Below are positions 22,701 through 35,100 of a DNA stretch of 64,000 bases, one piece after another. The notes beneath the pieces were generated by a model. It searched no databases. It was not told the origin of the DNA and saw only the letters and a list, made by a program, of their open reading frames with translations. The stretch's first letter is position 1; every line of letters begins with the position of its first letter. Made by a program: the position numbers and the translations under genes. The DNA comes from Cavia porcellus (Eukaryota > Chordata > Mammalia > Rodentia > Caviidae), in the NCBI RefSeq assembly GCF_034190915.1, contig NW_026947488.1, positions 4,846,501 to 4,910,500 on the forward strand, read 5' to 3'.

Positions 22701-25700
22701 AAAACAATTTCCTGCGTGAAACTGGAGCTCCGGGCATCTGGCCCCAGGGCACATCTGGGATCATTTTACCCATTAGGGAAACTGGGGTCGCTTAGATCTG
22801 GGCATTCTGGGAGTAGGGGTGACCTGTTAAGCGGGGACTCTCCGGGTGGGTTTTCCGCCCCAGGTGAATTCACTCCTTGTCCCTAAAGAAGTGGAAATTT
22901 GAACCGCGTGTGAGCATCGGCCGCTTGCTGAAGACTGCAGGCAGGCAGACAGGACGGGGTGAGGTCGCAGCGGGGAGCAAGCATTGGTGATGGCCGCCTA
23001 AGGCCTACGGCTCTCGTCTCTCCTGGGCGTCAGCCTGTCTTGAGCCGAGGAATGAAAGAAAACAGGTGTTAGAACAGGACAGCCACTTCACACCCCGAGC
23101 GGGGCCCCATCTGAGACCCGAGGGCGGCCCCTCCACACAGCCTGCGATCTGCAGGAAGGACATGGAAAGAATGTTCTTGGCAGGTGTGGACCTGGGGAGC
23201 CCCCGGCAGCCACCACCCTCAGGGATCCCGCGCCAGGACGGCAGCAGCTGCCACTCCAAGAATTCAACTCTGGACGTTACTAATTCGACTCTTAGGAGAA
23301 AACAGGGTTTGTAGCTCACGAAAGTCTTTCTTCCCAAAGAAAGCATTCCACAGGAGCTCAGCATGAACCACAAAACCCTAGAAAAGCTACTTTCGCAGCC
23401 CCAACGGGACACTTCGTCTGCCAGTCTCAATCTCAGCTTTTGAACACATGACAGAATGATGAGGACATGGCAGCAGGGGGGCATCTGTGTGTTTTTCCCG
23501 TGAAGGGAATCCCTTGCTGGCCAACCCTTGGACATACCCCAGGGCCTTTGCACTTCCTATGTACCTGTTCCCCCGACCAGAATACCGTTCCTTCTCGGGT
23601 CCTCAGTGCTCAGCCCTCATTCCCTTCAGGCTTCGGTGCCAGGGTCCCCTGGCCCATCAGGCCCAGCTTTAAGTTATAGGCACCCCAAGGCCTCTCCCCG
23701 CCCTGCTCTCCCGTTCTTTGCACATCTAACTGTAGCACACACACTGGTGGGCTTCTGCTCGCACCACCCTGCGAGCTCCTTGCAGAAGACCCTCCATTGC
23801 CCACTGGGCACCAACATGGAGAACAGTGCCCAGCACACAGCAGGTGCTAGCGACTCCGCTGGATGAATAAATGATGCAGCAGATGGATGGCTTTAATCAT
23901 ATCCCGCCCTCGCTAAGCGAAGTTTTGGTTTGGGGTGAGGAGCAGGGAAACGGGAAAAAGAACAAGAGGCCAAGCGGGGAGCAGCTGGGGCCTGACTCAC
24001 TCTCCTGGGCCCGCTTTGCCGCCCCGGCCCGCCTCCTTCCTCTCCATTTTCATTATGGATGCTGACAGATCCCTCTACGGACCACTGGAAGCGATCTGCC
24101 ACCAATTTGGAAAGCCTCCTGTATCCTGAGCAGGGTTTAATCTCGCCTTGATCAGGCCCGGTAGGAACCGAAGCCACCTCCAGGCTATTATTATGAACAT
24201 AAATTACCATCCCATTGCAGACGCGCCGGTGAGTCATTAATAAGGACTTCTGATGGACAGAATGACAAATAAGCCCAGTTTGGCTGCAGGAAGCACTAGG
24301 GATCTCGCATACAAAGAAGATAAGCAGGTTCCAAATGTGATAAAGTGAAGCAGGGGGCGTGTGACCCCGTGCCAGGCCCCCACACTTCGCCTCTGCCCAG
24401 AGTCAGCCCCTGAGAAGGCGGCATGGCGGGGTCGGGGCAGTGTGGGGCCACAGCCGCAGCTGAAGCAAAAGTGGGCTTGGGCAGCTCGGCCTGCAGGGGC
24501 AGCGGGGTGGGGGGTCACGCTGGACACAGCAGGCTGGTCAGGGCCAAGGCCAGAGGGTGACAACTGTGCAGAGCAGGCTGCTCTCCCTGTGGCCTGACAG
24601 GAGCCATCACGGCGGGCACAGTCGCATGAGCTGTGGGCCCCCCATGTCACCCCCTCCCCGCCCCCACGGAAGGAGCGCAGGCACATCTTCACAGCTTCGT
24701 CTCTGCCTCAGGCCGATGCGGGACCTGCTGGCCTTTCTCTTTGTTTGCTTTTCCTGTTGTCCTGAAACGACTGGGGGGAGAGAGCCGGCTTTAATGAATC
24801 AACCCGCACCTCCGTGTGGCTGGGTTTCAGTGTCAAATTATGACTTCCTCTTCCCCAGCAGGCAGCGCATTAGAGCGCTCCCCGAGGACCACGTCTCAGG
24901 CACAGCTTCGGAGGCTGAGTGCCAGGTGGGCGGCCGCCTGCCGGAGCAGAGCACAGTCTCACTCCTGTGACTCATCAGTCGTTCCAAATGCCAGACAGGG
25001 AAGGAAAGTTTGGTCAGCACTGGGTCCTGAGCTCCGGCTCTCTGGGCACCTGCCCCTCTCTGGGTCTTCTCACTCAGGTTGTAGGAAAGTCACATCCCCG
25101 ACACGGGCTCCAGGAAGGGCTGGGGAAGGCCGTGCAGCCAGGTTGCTCAGCCTTGGCCCAACGTGAGGGACATGAGGAGTGAAGGCTTTGAACAGAGGAC
25201 AGCTGGGCCAGTGCCCAGGCAGGCTTGGGTCCCTCCCTTACCCTCTGGACAAACCTCGAGCAGCCCTATGCCATAGGAGCAGACCACTGGAAGACCTGGT
25301 GAATGGTCCTCCATGCCCCTTTTGGGAAGCCGGACAGTAGAGCAGAGAGCCCCACATGCTGTGGTGGGAAGAAGCTAAACATAATGTATGCGAGGTGGCT
25401 AACTCTTCAGTCTTTAACTGTTGGCAATTTATTCAGATTTATGCAAAGAGCTCCTCCTGCCTGGAGAAAGGTGTCTGGAGACCAGATGCACATCCAAAAG
25501 GCTGCAAGAGTCAGAGGTGCTACAGCATCTGCCCTCCTGGAGCCAAGGACAGGGCCACATCACCCAGTCTGGGCCTCACAAGATGCCCTGACCTGGCCTG
25601 GCCTGGCCTGGCCTGTGGGTGATCCACACCCAGAAACACGCAGGACAAGAAGGGGTGTCATACCTGCTGACCTCCAGCGTCTGTGTGCAGAACTGCATGC

Positions 25701-28700
25701 AGGCCTTGTCATCGGTCCCCACACAAGCACAGCGCAAATGGGTCTGCAGCGAGGGCCTCGAGCTCCCTGGAAATGGCCCTGGGGACCTCTTACCCCGGAG
25801 GCTTCCTCTGTAGTTGGACAGTCCATAGGGCACAGTCTGCCTGCAAAGCACAACATGAAGTCAAGAGAGAGTACGTGGGCCTCCTGCTCAGGGTCCCTTC
25901 GGGGTGCAGCCGAGTAGGCCCCTGCTGGAGGAGAAGCATCTGAGTTTTGGAGGCCCTGGAGCAGTGATGGTGAACCTTCTAGAACTTTCAGTGATAAGAA
26001 ACAGCCATCTGAGGCACGAGTGCCATAGGCTTGCCACCCCTGACAGAGGAAAGTGTGTGCCCCCTTTCCCCACCAAACCCCAGAAAGCAGAGTGGGGCTG
26101 CAGGGACGGGAAGATGCAAAACCAGGGCGAAGACCACACATGAGTGTGCCCTGGAGCCCCATGCTCCAGCCCCTGCCTGCCACACTGCAGATTCTAGTGT
26201 TTTCTAGGCCAAACGATGCAGGTCTGGGTCCCCCTGCAAGCTCTGTGCTCCCGCCCTGAAAGCTGGACCTGGGACTCCAGCATTGTTCCTCCACCCTCCT
26301 TGGGAGAGTCAAGACATGGTGAAGGATCACTGAACACCCTGCCTTGAAAATGTTCTTCCAGTACCCAAGGCCTGACAAGGAATCTGGGAGACCCACAAGC
26401 CGTCTTGCCCCAGCCCCTGGGCCAGAGCACCTGGACCCGGAACACCTTCAGCATCTGCAGCCAGAGCGGCGCCCAGCAACCCCGCTAACGGTCTCTCCTG
26501 TGTGCAGAGCAGACCCTGCAGTTCACACTAACGAGAACAGGACAGACATAATTACTGCCCTGACCTCTGAACACACTTTCTGGCAGGGATGCTCCACGAC
26601 CTCGGAGAGGTGGGACACCCCAGTGGCAGGGTAGCCAAGGATGGACCCGGTCTTGGAAAAGTCTCACTTTGAAGCAAAAGAAAAACCCTTGAAAAAGTCT
26701 GAAATAGCTGACCATTTCTTTTTGTTTATGGCCGGCATAGGGAAGAGGGGGTGTGATGGTGTTGGAGCACTAAACATTTAGATCTGGCCCCAATGCTTGT
26801 ATAGCCCCAAACCACTGCTCTCCAGAGAAGAAAGAAGACGGCCAGTCGGACGGGGAAAGCTAAAACCATATGCTTAATTAATGAGTACTGTTGTATATGA
26901 CTTAGGGACCGATTAACAATACCTCGAAGAAACTTACACGGCTGAAGCCAATTTTCCAATAAATCTTGGTCTTCCTGCTCGTCCCCAGAGATTAAGCCAC
27001 CTTGGTTTCTATGAGTCCCATGGAGCATCACCAATTATCCACCTCAAAGGGTGGCCTGACTCCTCCCTGTGTTTTCAAAATAAAATCAAATTGAATTTCT
27101 TTTCATTAGGAACACACGCCATGGAGTCTTCTGGAGACAGTGAGGGCAAATTGGGCAGGGGTGCCCCGCAGTGATCCGCTGCTCGGAAAGACCCTGCTCC
27201 CTGCTGCGCTTGGGGCTGGAGCTGAGGAACCTACTCGGCCCATTCTTCTCTTTCCCACCGAGTGCCCGGAGACACAGCGGAGCAGTGGTTCCCTGCTGAC
27301 CAAGCACGCCCAGCTGCTGAGCAAACGGAGAAGGAAGGCAGGGTCCAGTCCTGTTCTGAGCTGAACCTTTTCTCAAACCTCCCTGTTTTTCTCAAAAAAT
27401 GGGAAGTGGCGGAGGGGCGAACAACAGTGCTGTGAGTTGGGATTTGGCTAAAGGTCTATTTTTTCAGTATGAGGGTTACATTAAACCTCTAAGTGTAGAC
27501 ATTAAATCCAGCCCCCTATTTCTCGGTGAAAATTACACACAAGGAATAACAAGGCTCCCATTTTTCCATCAACAGTGAGACCTGCAATTTTGAAATTGCT
27601 GTCAGCTGATTATGCATTTATGGATTTAGAACCACTCAACTGGAGCAAAACACTCTAAAGCCTTTTAAGTAAGGAAACAAGGCAACGGGGTATTTGTTAA
27701 TAGAGCTGTGCTTAGTACTTAGTACTTCCCTGGCAGCCAGGCTACTATGCAAACGCCCTACTAAATTCAAAGCTTGTTTACAAAGCCGAGCACTTCCCTT
27801 CCCGAGGACTGGGAGACTCAGTACAGCTGCCTTTGCCAACATCTGGAGCTCCTGGGATGAGAGTTCAACACGGAGGCCAGCCTCCCTCAATGGGTCTACA
27901 AATTTTGAGATTTTAAGTCTGATAAGCTTTTAAACAAGAGCTCCACCCCTATATCTGGACAAATGTGGCTTTAAAGCACTCAAGAGCTCAGCGTTGAGTT
28001 TAGGATTTAATTTCTCCCTGGGGGAGGGGTTGGAATACAGCAGCCCAAAGAGCTCTGCCATCCCTGCTTCCCTCCACACCAAAGAGGTTCTCATCCGCTC
28101 CAGGTAGATACCCTGGGCTGCACCCCCAAGCTCCATCTACCCTCTAGCCTACCCATCTACCCTCTATGGCCACCTTCACACCTGGAGATTTGTGCCTGGG
28201 CCTGGTTCTAGAGGGTCAGGTCCAAGAAAACATGTGTGCAGACCCTGGGAGTAGGCTTAGGGACTTCTGAGTAGGGGGCTCCAGCAACTCAAATAAGTTG
28301 GAACATGTCTAGAAGAAATGACAGCCTTCAGAGCCAGGCTCCTTGCAGTGGGGTGGGGCATATGGCTAAAGGACAAGGTTGTAGCTGGCCTCTAAGACAC
28401 GGAGCCTGACCAAGGGGCTTCTCAGCCAGGTCTAAGAGTCAGTGAGTGGCTCCTAGAGAGCAGAAGGCGGGTCTTTAACTTCTCCTGCACCTGTTATGGG
28501 CCAGGTGCAAGGCTGAGTAGATAAAACTATTGATTGAATAACCAGTAGCTATACTTCTAGTCTGATAAGACTAGAGTTTCACCCTCATGGGTTCAATAAT
28601 CATAAACATCATTACAAAGAAGCTCTGACATCTGTTAACTCCCGCTATCTACCCAGTGTTATTTTAAGTTTGACATGGACACAGGCACATGTATCTGTGC

Positions 28701-31700
28701 CTCCGGGAATTTAATTTACCACAGTATGAAAAAAGGTAAGAGGAATATGTCAAGCCAGAGCGCCCAGGTACACACAAGGTGCAGGTGGAGAAAGAGTGTC
28801 TGATTAGTCCATTATTAAACCATAAAGCACTTGCATGATGATCGCTCTGCCCTCTCAGCACTTTCCTGGTTGACCAGAAAGGGTCACTGAACAAATGGAA
28901 GGACAGGCTGCAGGAAGAACACACAGCGGGGAGTTAGCAGTAAGTGAAGCAGCTTCTGATGTTGCGACTTGGAATTCTTGCACTCCTCAGGGAGCAGGAT
29001 CTCACCGACAAGGCCAGTGGTTGAGATCCATGACTAAGCAATACGTAAGGACAATAAGGAACCAGCAAAGCACATGGCCAGCGGTGCACTCTCCGCCACC
29101 CATCATGCACCACTGCCTGGCTCATCAGCATCTGTTTCAGCTGTGCTGTGCCCTCTACCACTGCTTCCTGAATGGGGGACAGGAGAGACCTAAGGGTGAC
29201 ACCATAAAAGTGAAATTATTTTGACTGAGACTTCGGATCTGACACCCTTACATGGGGATTTAGGAAATGCAAGTCTCCAGCTCTTCCACCTGTTCAGACA
29301 TCAGTTTTAACTCAGCCCTGTACAGAAGAGAAGCAGACACGGAGATTAAAAAGCAAAACGCTGCTCGGCACACGCACAGTGACACATCCAGGGCCGTGTG
29401 TGCTCGTGTAATAAACTGTCCCTCTGCTTATGTACACACAGTCCACTATCTGATCTCAGAGTATTACTTATCCTTATCTGTCTCCTTTCCCCAAATTCAC
29501 ATGTAAGTGTTAGTAACTATTAAAAACCCCAAATCTCCTGTGTTTATCACTCATCTGTGTCACCACACCGAAAACACTTTGTCTCTACAATAAGTTTTTC
29601 AATAAGCGAAGTGCCTTTTTTTTTTAAAGTTTTGCTTTTAAGTTCTGTGTGGCCTTTTCCTAAAGGAATTAGCCATATCCTTTTTTTGATCAGGAAACTG
29701 GTTTCCATGCCCACAGCTGAAAGGACACATGCAGACAGTCACAGAGGCCAGTCTCGCCAGCAGCAGAGGACTTCACGTGCCAAATCTGAAATTCTCGGGA
29801 AGCGTACCCTCCCCGCCACTCTGGTTTTCATTTCTCCCACTGTTGGCTGTCAGCACATATCTGCAGCAACGCCTGAGCGGGCCGGCACAGGCGTGGAGGC
29901 TAAGTGAGCATCACCAGCCAGACACGACAGGTTCCCTGCACACACAAAGTTTCAGTCTCAGATATCAGTAAACCGGTGCCTGGTCAGCTTCATCCAATGG
30001 GCAGATATGCTGTTAGAGCTTGGATTTTCACTTACAAGTTCAAATATCAAGCTTCTCTTGAATAACTGGAAGCCGTGCTGATTCCGACATGGCGGGATCT
30101 GGCCAGAGCAGGCTGTGCATAAGCCCTCCATCCTGCCCTGGGCTCCCGGTTCCTAATAATTTTACAACTGTCTTTCTAGGCTATTTTTGCTGTGTCTGGC
30201 CCTCATGGGCATCTCAGTTTACAACTCCCAGGCTAGTGTTTTGTCCCATAAAATGAAGCTAGACAGGTGACAAGACACATTGACAAAATTAGTGCCTGAT
30301 GCTATTTTTTTGTTTATAAATATAGTTGGGGTTTTTTCTTAATTTAACAAGCTCAAGTCCTGGCTGAATGTCTTCCCACAAGTCAGATACATTTACCTCA
30401 CATTTAGGATACTTGTCAAACGGATGATCTGCTTTCTTTGGGTCATATTTTCCTTCTGAAACGGGAAGCAAAGGCAGTGGGGGCCTCGGGTGATGGGCTG
30501 AGGGGAGGAGAGACAACAGCCCCCCACCAGCAGACAGTCGGGAGGCAGCCCAGCTGCTGGGCTCTGGTGGTCATAGGACACCAGCCCTGCACTCCCTGGA
30601 GGAGCAAATCTGAGAGCCTGACATGCTTCCAAGTAGGGCTCCATTTCACATTTTATTAAATTCCTTCGTAGAAGACACTATGCACCAACATTCCCAATTT
30701 TAGTCCGTTTGAGCAAGAAGGACGGTGCCTGTCACTTCCATGGACCATTTTGGAAACATTAACCAGTTGGAACTTTGCTCCAATGAGGAAGACAGGATGC
30801 AGTAACCACTGGAACTGGCAGAACATACAAAAGGCTGCGAACACATTTCAACAAACAGCTCATGGAAGCCTGCTGTGTGCAGATACGTGGGGGAGAGAGG
30901 AACAAGCTGAGGAGCCGGAGGACCTCACTCAGCGACTTAGCCTAGGGATTTCCAGAGCCTGAGGACAATATGCATTGCGTTTGTCTCCTGGAGGCCAATT
31001 TTTCCTTCTCTTCTCAGGAGCAGGTGTGGCTGGGGAGGCAGCTCATGACAGTGTTTGCCTACCATGTGCAAGGCCTTAGGTTCAATCCCGGGACCAAGGA
31101 AAGCCATGTATTCCTCAGGGAATTATCCCTCTCCATTGTGTGAGGTCACAGAGAGACTGACCCTGGCCTGCCTCTGCTGAAGACTTGGCAGGTGACCTAA
31201 ACTGCGACAGTCAAACCCTCTCTTTCCTGAGACTCCTGGAGGAAAAATTAAGGTCAGAAAATCCTCTGGGGCTTCTCTTGGGCAGGTAGCTGCATCCTGC
31301 CTCCTCCATCCAGCTGTACCACTGGAACCTCCAGTTCTGCCCATTATTCTTCCTCTCTCCAGGATGAGAGTGGCATGCGTCCTCCCAGTAAAGTCCTCTC
31401 ACGCATGGCTAGCCAGACTGGGTGTCTGTGCTTGTGACCAGTGAACCCCAACTGCCCCCAGACCTCATGCTCACAAGATGGCAGGAATACTCTCAGGCCC
31501 TGACAGGGAGGCCTTTGGTCTCTCCAGCTGCTGGGAACAAGCAAAAAATTTCTTCACTGCAACAGGACACAAAAGAGCATGTTCAGAATCAGGACAAAAC
31601 CCAACAAGAGCTGGCTGGAGTCCCTTCCTTCCAGATGTGCCCTCTGTGAAATGTGCAGTTCAGTTCCTGCTGTCCTTCAGCAGGTGGAAGCAAGCACAGC

Positions 31701-32104
31701 ACCCCCTTCCCAGCCGCAGGATGCTCGGATCCCAGCCCCCAGCACTCAGCTGACCTCACTCAGTCTTGTCCTCTGCTGAGGCTATCCTTTGTCCACTCAT
31801 CAGATGCTTAGCAAGTTCCAGAATCTGGACCACCCATAGACGCCCTTCACCTCCAGCAAAGGAAATGAACTAGGAAACGAAGTCCTCAGCGACCTCCATA
31901 TATGAGTACAAAGCACACATGCACAGTTGCACAGTGATAGAGCCAAGCAGCAATCTGTAGCTTCACCTCTGCTGCAGAAAATTCCCACAGCTTCGGGTCC
32001 AACTCTGGCAGCTCCGGCAAGAACAGATGCTCCTAGAGCACTTGGATATGTCCAAAGTAGGGAGTGATGTGCTGTGGGCTGCATGCTAACTTTTTAAAAG
32101 GTAT

Positions 32105-32153
<49 letters not shown>

Positions 32154-35100
32154 GCGCGCGCGCACCCACACGCGCGTACCACACACATGCACCTTTGGGA
32201 TTCACAAGAATAGCCACTTAGAAACTTTAACAGATCACCGAGTATCACCCCTCGCCTCAGGCACAAGGCTAAGAGCCATTTTCTTCTGCTTCTCTAAGCT
32301 GGTGTGATGCCCATGAAACCTGGCCTTGGCTTTTCCCCGGGGGTCAGCAATAGCAGGACTCTACCCCACTGTGTCTGCCTTGTTCACCTCTGTGGGTGTC
32401 ACAGTGGGTGCCCCGTAATACCCATCACCCCAATAACAAACACCTGTTTAAGAAAGGAAGGACAGGAGGAGGGAGAAAGGGAAGAGGGGGAGCAGGGAGG
32501 AAAGAAGTTCGGCTAAACTTGCCTTTACTACCAGGCTGTACCCGACCTCCCAGATGTACAGAATTCTTGGCTGATTGAATGAATTTCTACTTTTTCATCC
32601 TTAATTGACTCATCCTAGAGGGTTTTCCTAGAAGGAGTACGGTCTCCAGATGGCTTGAAGTGGAGAAGCTATGTTTGATAATAACACAGTACTCATCAGT
32701 ACCCTGATGAACAGATCCAAGGCTGCTCACAACTCTAGCACAAATCAAGGATGTGCCTTCTGAACACCCTTGTTGGGCACCTTTTCTGTGATAAGGCCAG
32801 CCACGGTTGGCCAGCTCCGGACTCCACCTGGAAATTCCCTCATTTAAGGAGCTCCAAGCAGCTCAGTCACTGTGGAAAGCCCTAGCTCTTTGCTCCAGTA
32901 TGAAAACCACAATCAATACGGATCCTGTGCCCCACCCAGTCGAAGCAGTTTCCAGCTCACCTACTGTATTTAGGCAGCTGTAGCCCACACTGTTTATACT
33001 CCGCTACAGCTGATTCTCGTATGACCGGGGACTTTAACTCCCAAAGCCACAGAAGTCAGCACCCTCTGCCTCCCTGGAACTCAGAGCCAGTCCTCCTCTA
33101 AGACTGGCACACACCTGGGCATATACCTAGAAGCACCAGGGATCAAAGGGAAAAAGAACAAGAGATCAAGTACCTGATTCTTGTGTGCTACAAGACTTTC
33201 AAAAGTTATGGCACAAAAAAAAAAAAAGAAAAGAAAAGAAAAAAGAAAATTTAGAGTCACAAACTCCAGGAAGTGCAGAATGAGGCTAAGGACTCATATA
33301 GATGAGGGGTTTCCTCTCCATCCGTGCCCTCCAAACACATCAAGCAGGGAGAGTCCCCTCCCCCAGCGCCCTGTGACCTTGGACTTGGTGAATTCCAGCT
33401 CAAATGCAGGCACGAGTTATCCGAGTCTCATTACAACTTTATTCAGAGCTGCAGACAGATGGAGCTCAAAATAGCTGCCAGCCATGGAAACTTAAGGGGT
33501 AAAACAGGGAGCAGGTATTTTTATTAAGATGGCGTGTCTAGAGAGGGGTTAAAAATGCTGACACCACCAGTTTCCCAGTAAGCCCCCCAAAACGCAGACC
33601 TAGCTAAGTTTCCAAAAATCCCACGTTAGGGAAAGAAAAGGTCTTAGTGACCAGACCTGCTTTTGCCATCACAAGGATAACAAGATGCACATGTTTTCCA
33701 GTCTGCCTGGTCCTCTAATAGACTATTAGACTAATAGACTAACCCCCAACTAAGAGTACTTGGGTCCTACTAGAGACACAGGCTTCCTCCTCAAATAAGC
33801 AGCTAAGGCCCGGTAAGGGTGAGGTGGGGCAGCCGATGTCTGCATCAGGTCCTCCCTTACCACAAACATTGATATTCGTCAATCCTAATTTTTCTACTCA
33901 TTTTAATTTTCTCAGAATATTGCATTACAGTGTCTCACTTTTCCTGCTGAGGCTTTGGCCGCTCCTGAATGTCTGTGGCTGGGGGAGAATCTCGCCACCT
34001 CCGATTCATAGCATGACAAGAAATCTGTGTGCATCAGATCTGTAAAAATCCAGAGAAGATGCCCGGCCCTCTGCTTTCTCAGTCACTTGGAGCTGACTTT
34101 CCGCAAAGGTATTTTCTACATCCCCAGGCTGTGGAGTGGCCAGCTGTGTCATCCACCAGCTCTATCTCGGTGCCTTTCTCACAGACTCCTGGAACAAATC
34201 TGGTTTTGCTTTTAACTCATGGGACTCAGAGCTCAGAGATCCAGAGTCACTGTTTATTAGGGCTTCCTGCTATCTCTGCCTGAGAAGGCCACTAAAAAGC
34301 CAGGCTTGTGCCTCAAACCCTCGAAAGGTGCCAAGTTCTGTGAAAGTACTGGGCTCTAAAACTCAAAGCCGGGCTAGAGAGGGATGCAACCAGATGTTTG
34401 TCCTGTCTGTTCTGGGAGACTGGTGAGTGGCTGGGACCCAAATATAGATGGCCATGCTGCAAAGAGCAATCTGTGTGGTGGCGCTGACCACTGCACCCAT
34501 CCTTTCTCTAGCTTTCCTTTCTTTCGGAATATACATGATTCCTATCCCTCAGCGGGCAAAGCATCTCTGAAGTGCACCCATGGATGTATGTGCGTGAACA
34601 CAGCTATGCGTGAGTGTTACACGTCTATGTTCACTTGCATATATGTTTCTCAGCATCAGCGAAGTCTGTGTTTCCCACTGAAACAGCTGTGTTTCCTCAC
34701 TGGACACAGAGTCACTCCATGCAAGCAGGCAGGGCACTTGTTACACAGGGTCACCTCGAGCACGAAACGGGCCCCTCCCCGGCTCCCCACCAGACCTGCT
34801 GAGAAACGGCAGGTCCAGTGGGGAAGGGAGAGGTGCAGCCTTGAAGTCCAGGCCGCTGTACTCACCGCCACTGGTCCTCCTTAAGGAAGGCATTGTTTGC
34901 CTCCCAGCTTCCTTTGTTTTAAATTCTTGCAGGAGTCAACCACAGGAAAGCTATCGCAGAGTCTTTCATCTGCCTTCAGATTTAAGGCCAAGTTCCTAGC
35001 TGCCACATGCCTTTCATGTAGCAGAAATCCAAATGCTCCCTTGGGGTCACATAGGGTCACAACCTCTTTGTACTGAGCTTTCTTGCTTCAAGTCAAACTG

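Larger units (their letters stand above)
19726..24724 (-). other. EDN3: EDN3 intron 4 (about 5.0 kb)
   Basis: The intron runs from GTCCCG to ATCCGCAG. It contains an L2-like remnant at about 23.53-23.88 kb, AT-rich blocks that look like conserved non-coding sequence at 22.06-22.23 and 24.08-24.29 kb, and a short A/T tetramer run near 20.29 kb. Several good-looking acceptors occur inside it (near 23.15 and 20.99 kb) but lack matching donors or homology. Confidence 0.8.

Noticed and set aside
23100..23155. Alternative EDN3 exon 4 candidate behind the acceptor TCTTTCCATGTCCTTCCTGCAG
   Set aside because: The acceptor is excellent, but the only in-phase donor (GGG|GTGTGA) is poor and the peptide shows no match to EDN3. 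The exon at 24725-24770 matches in length, phase and residues.
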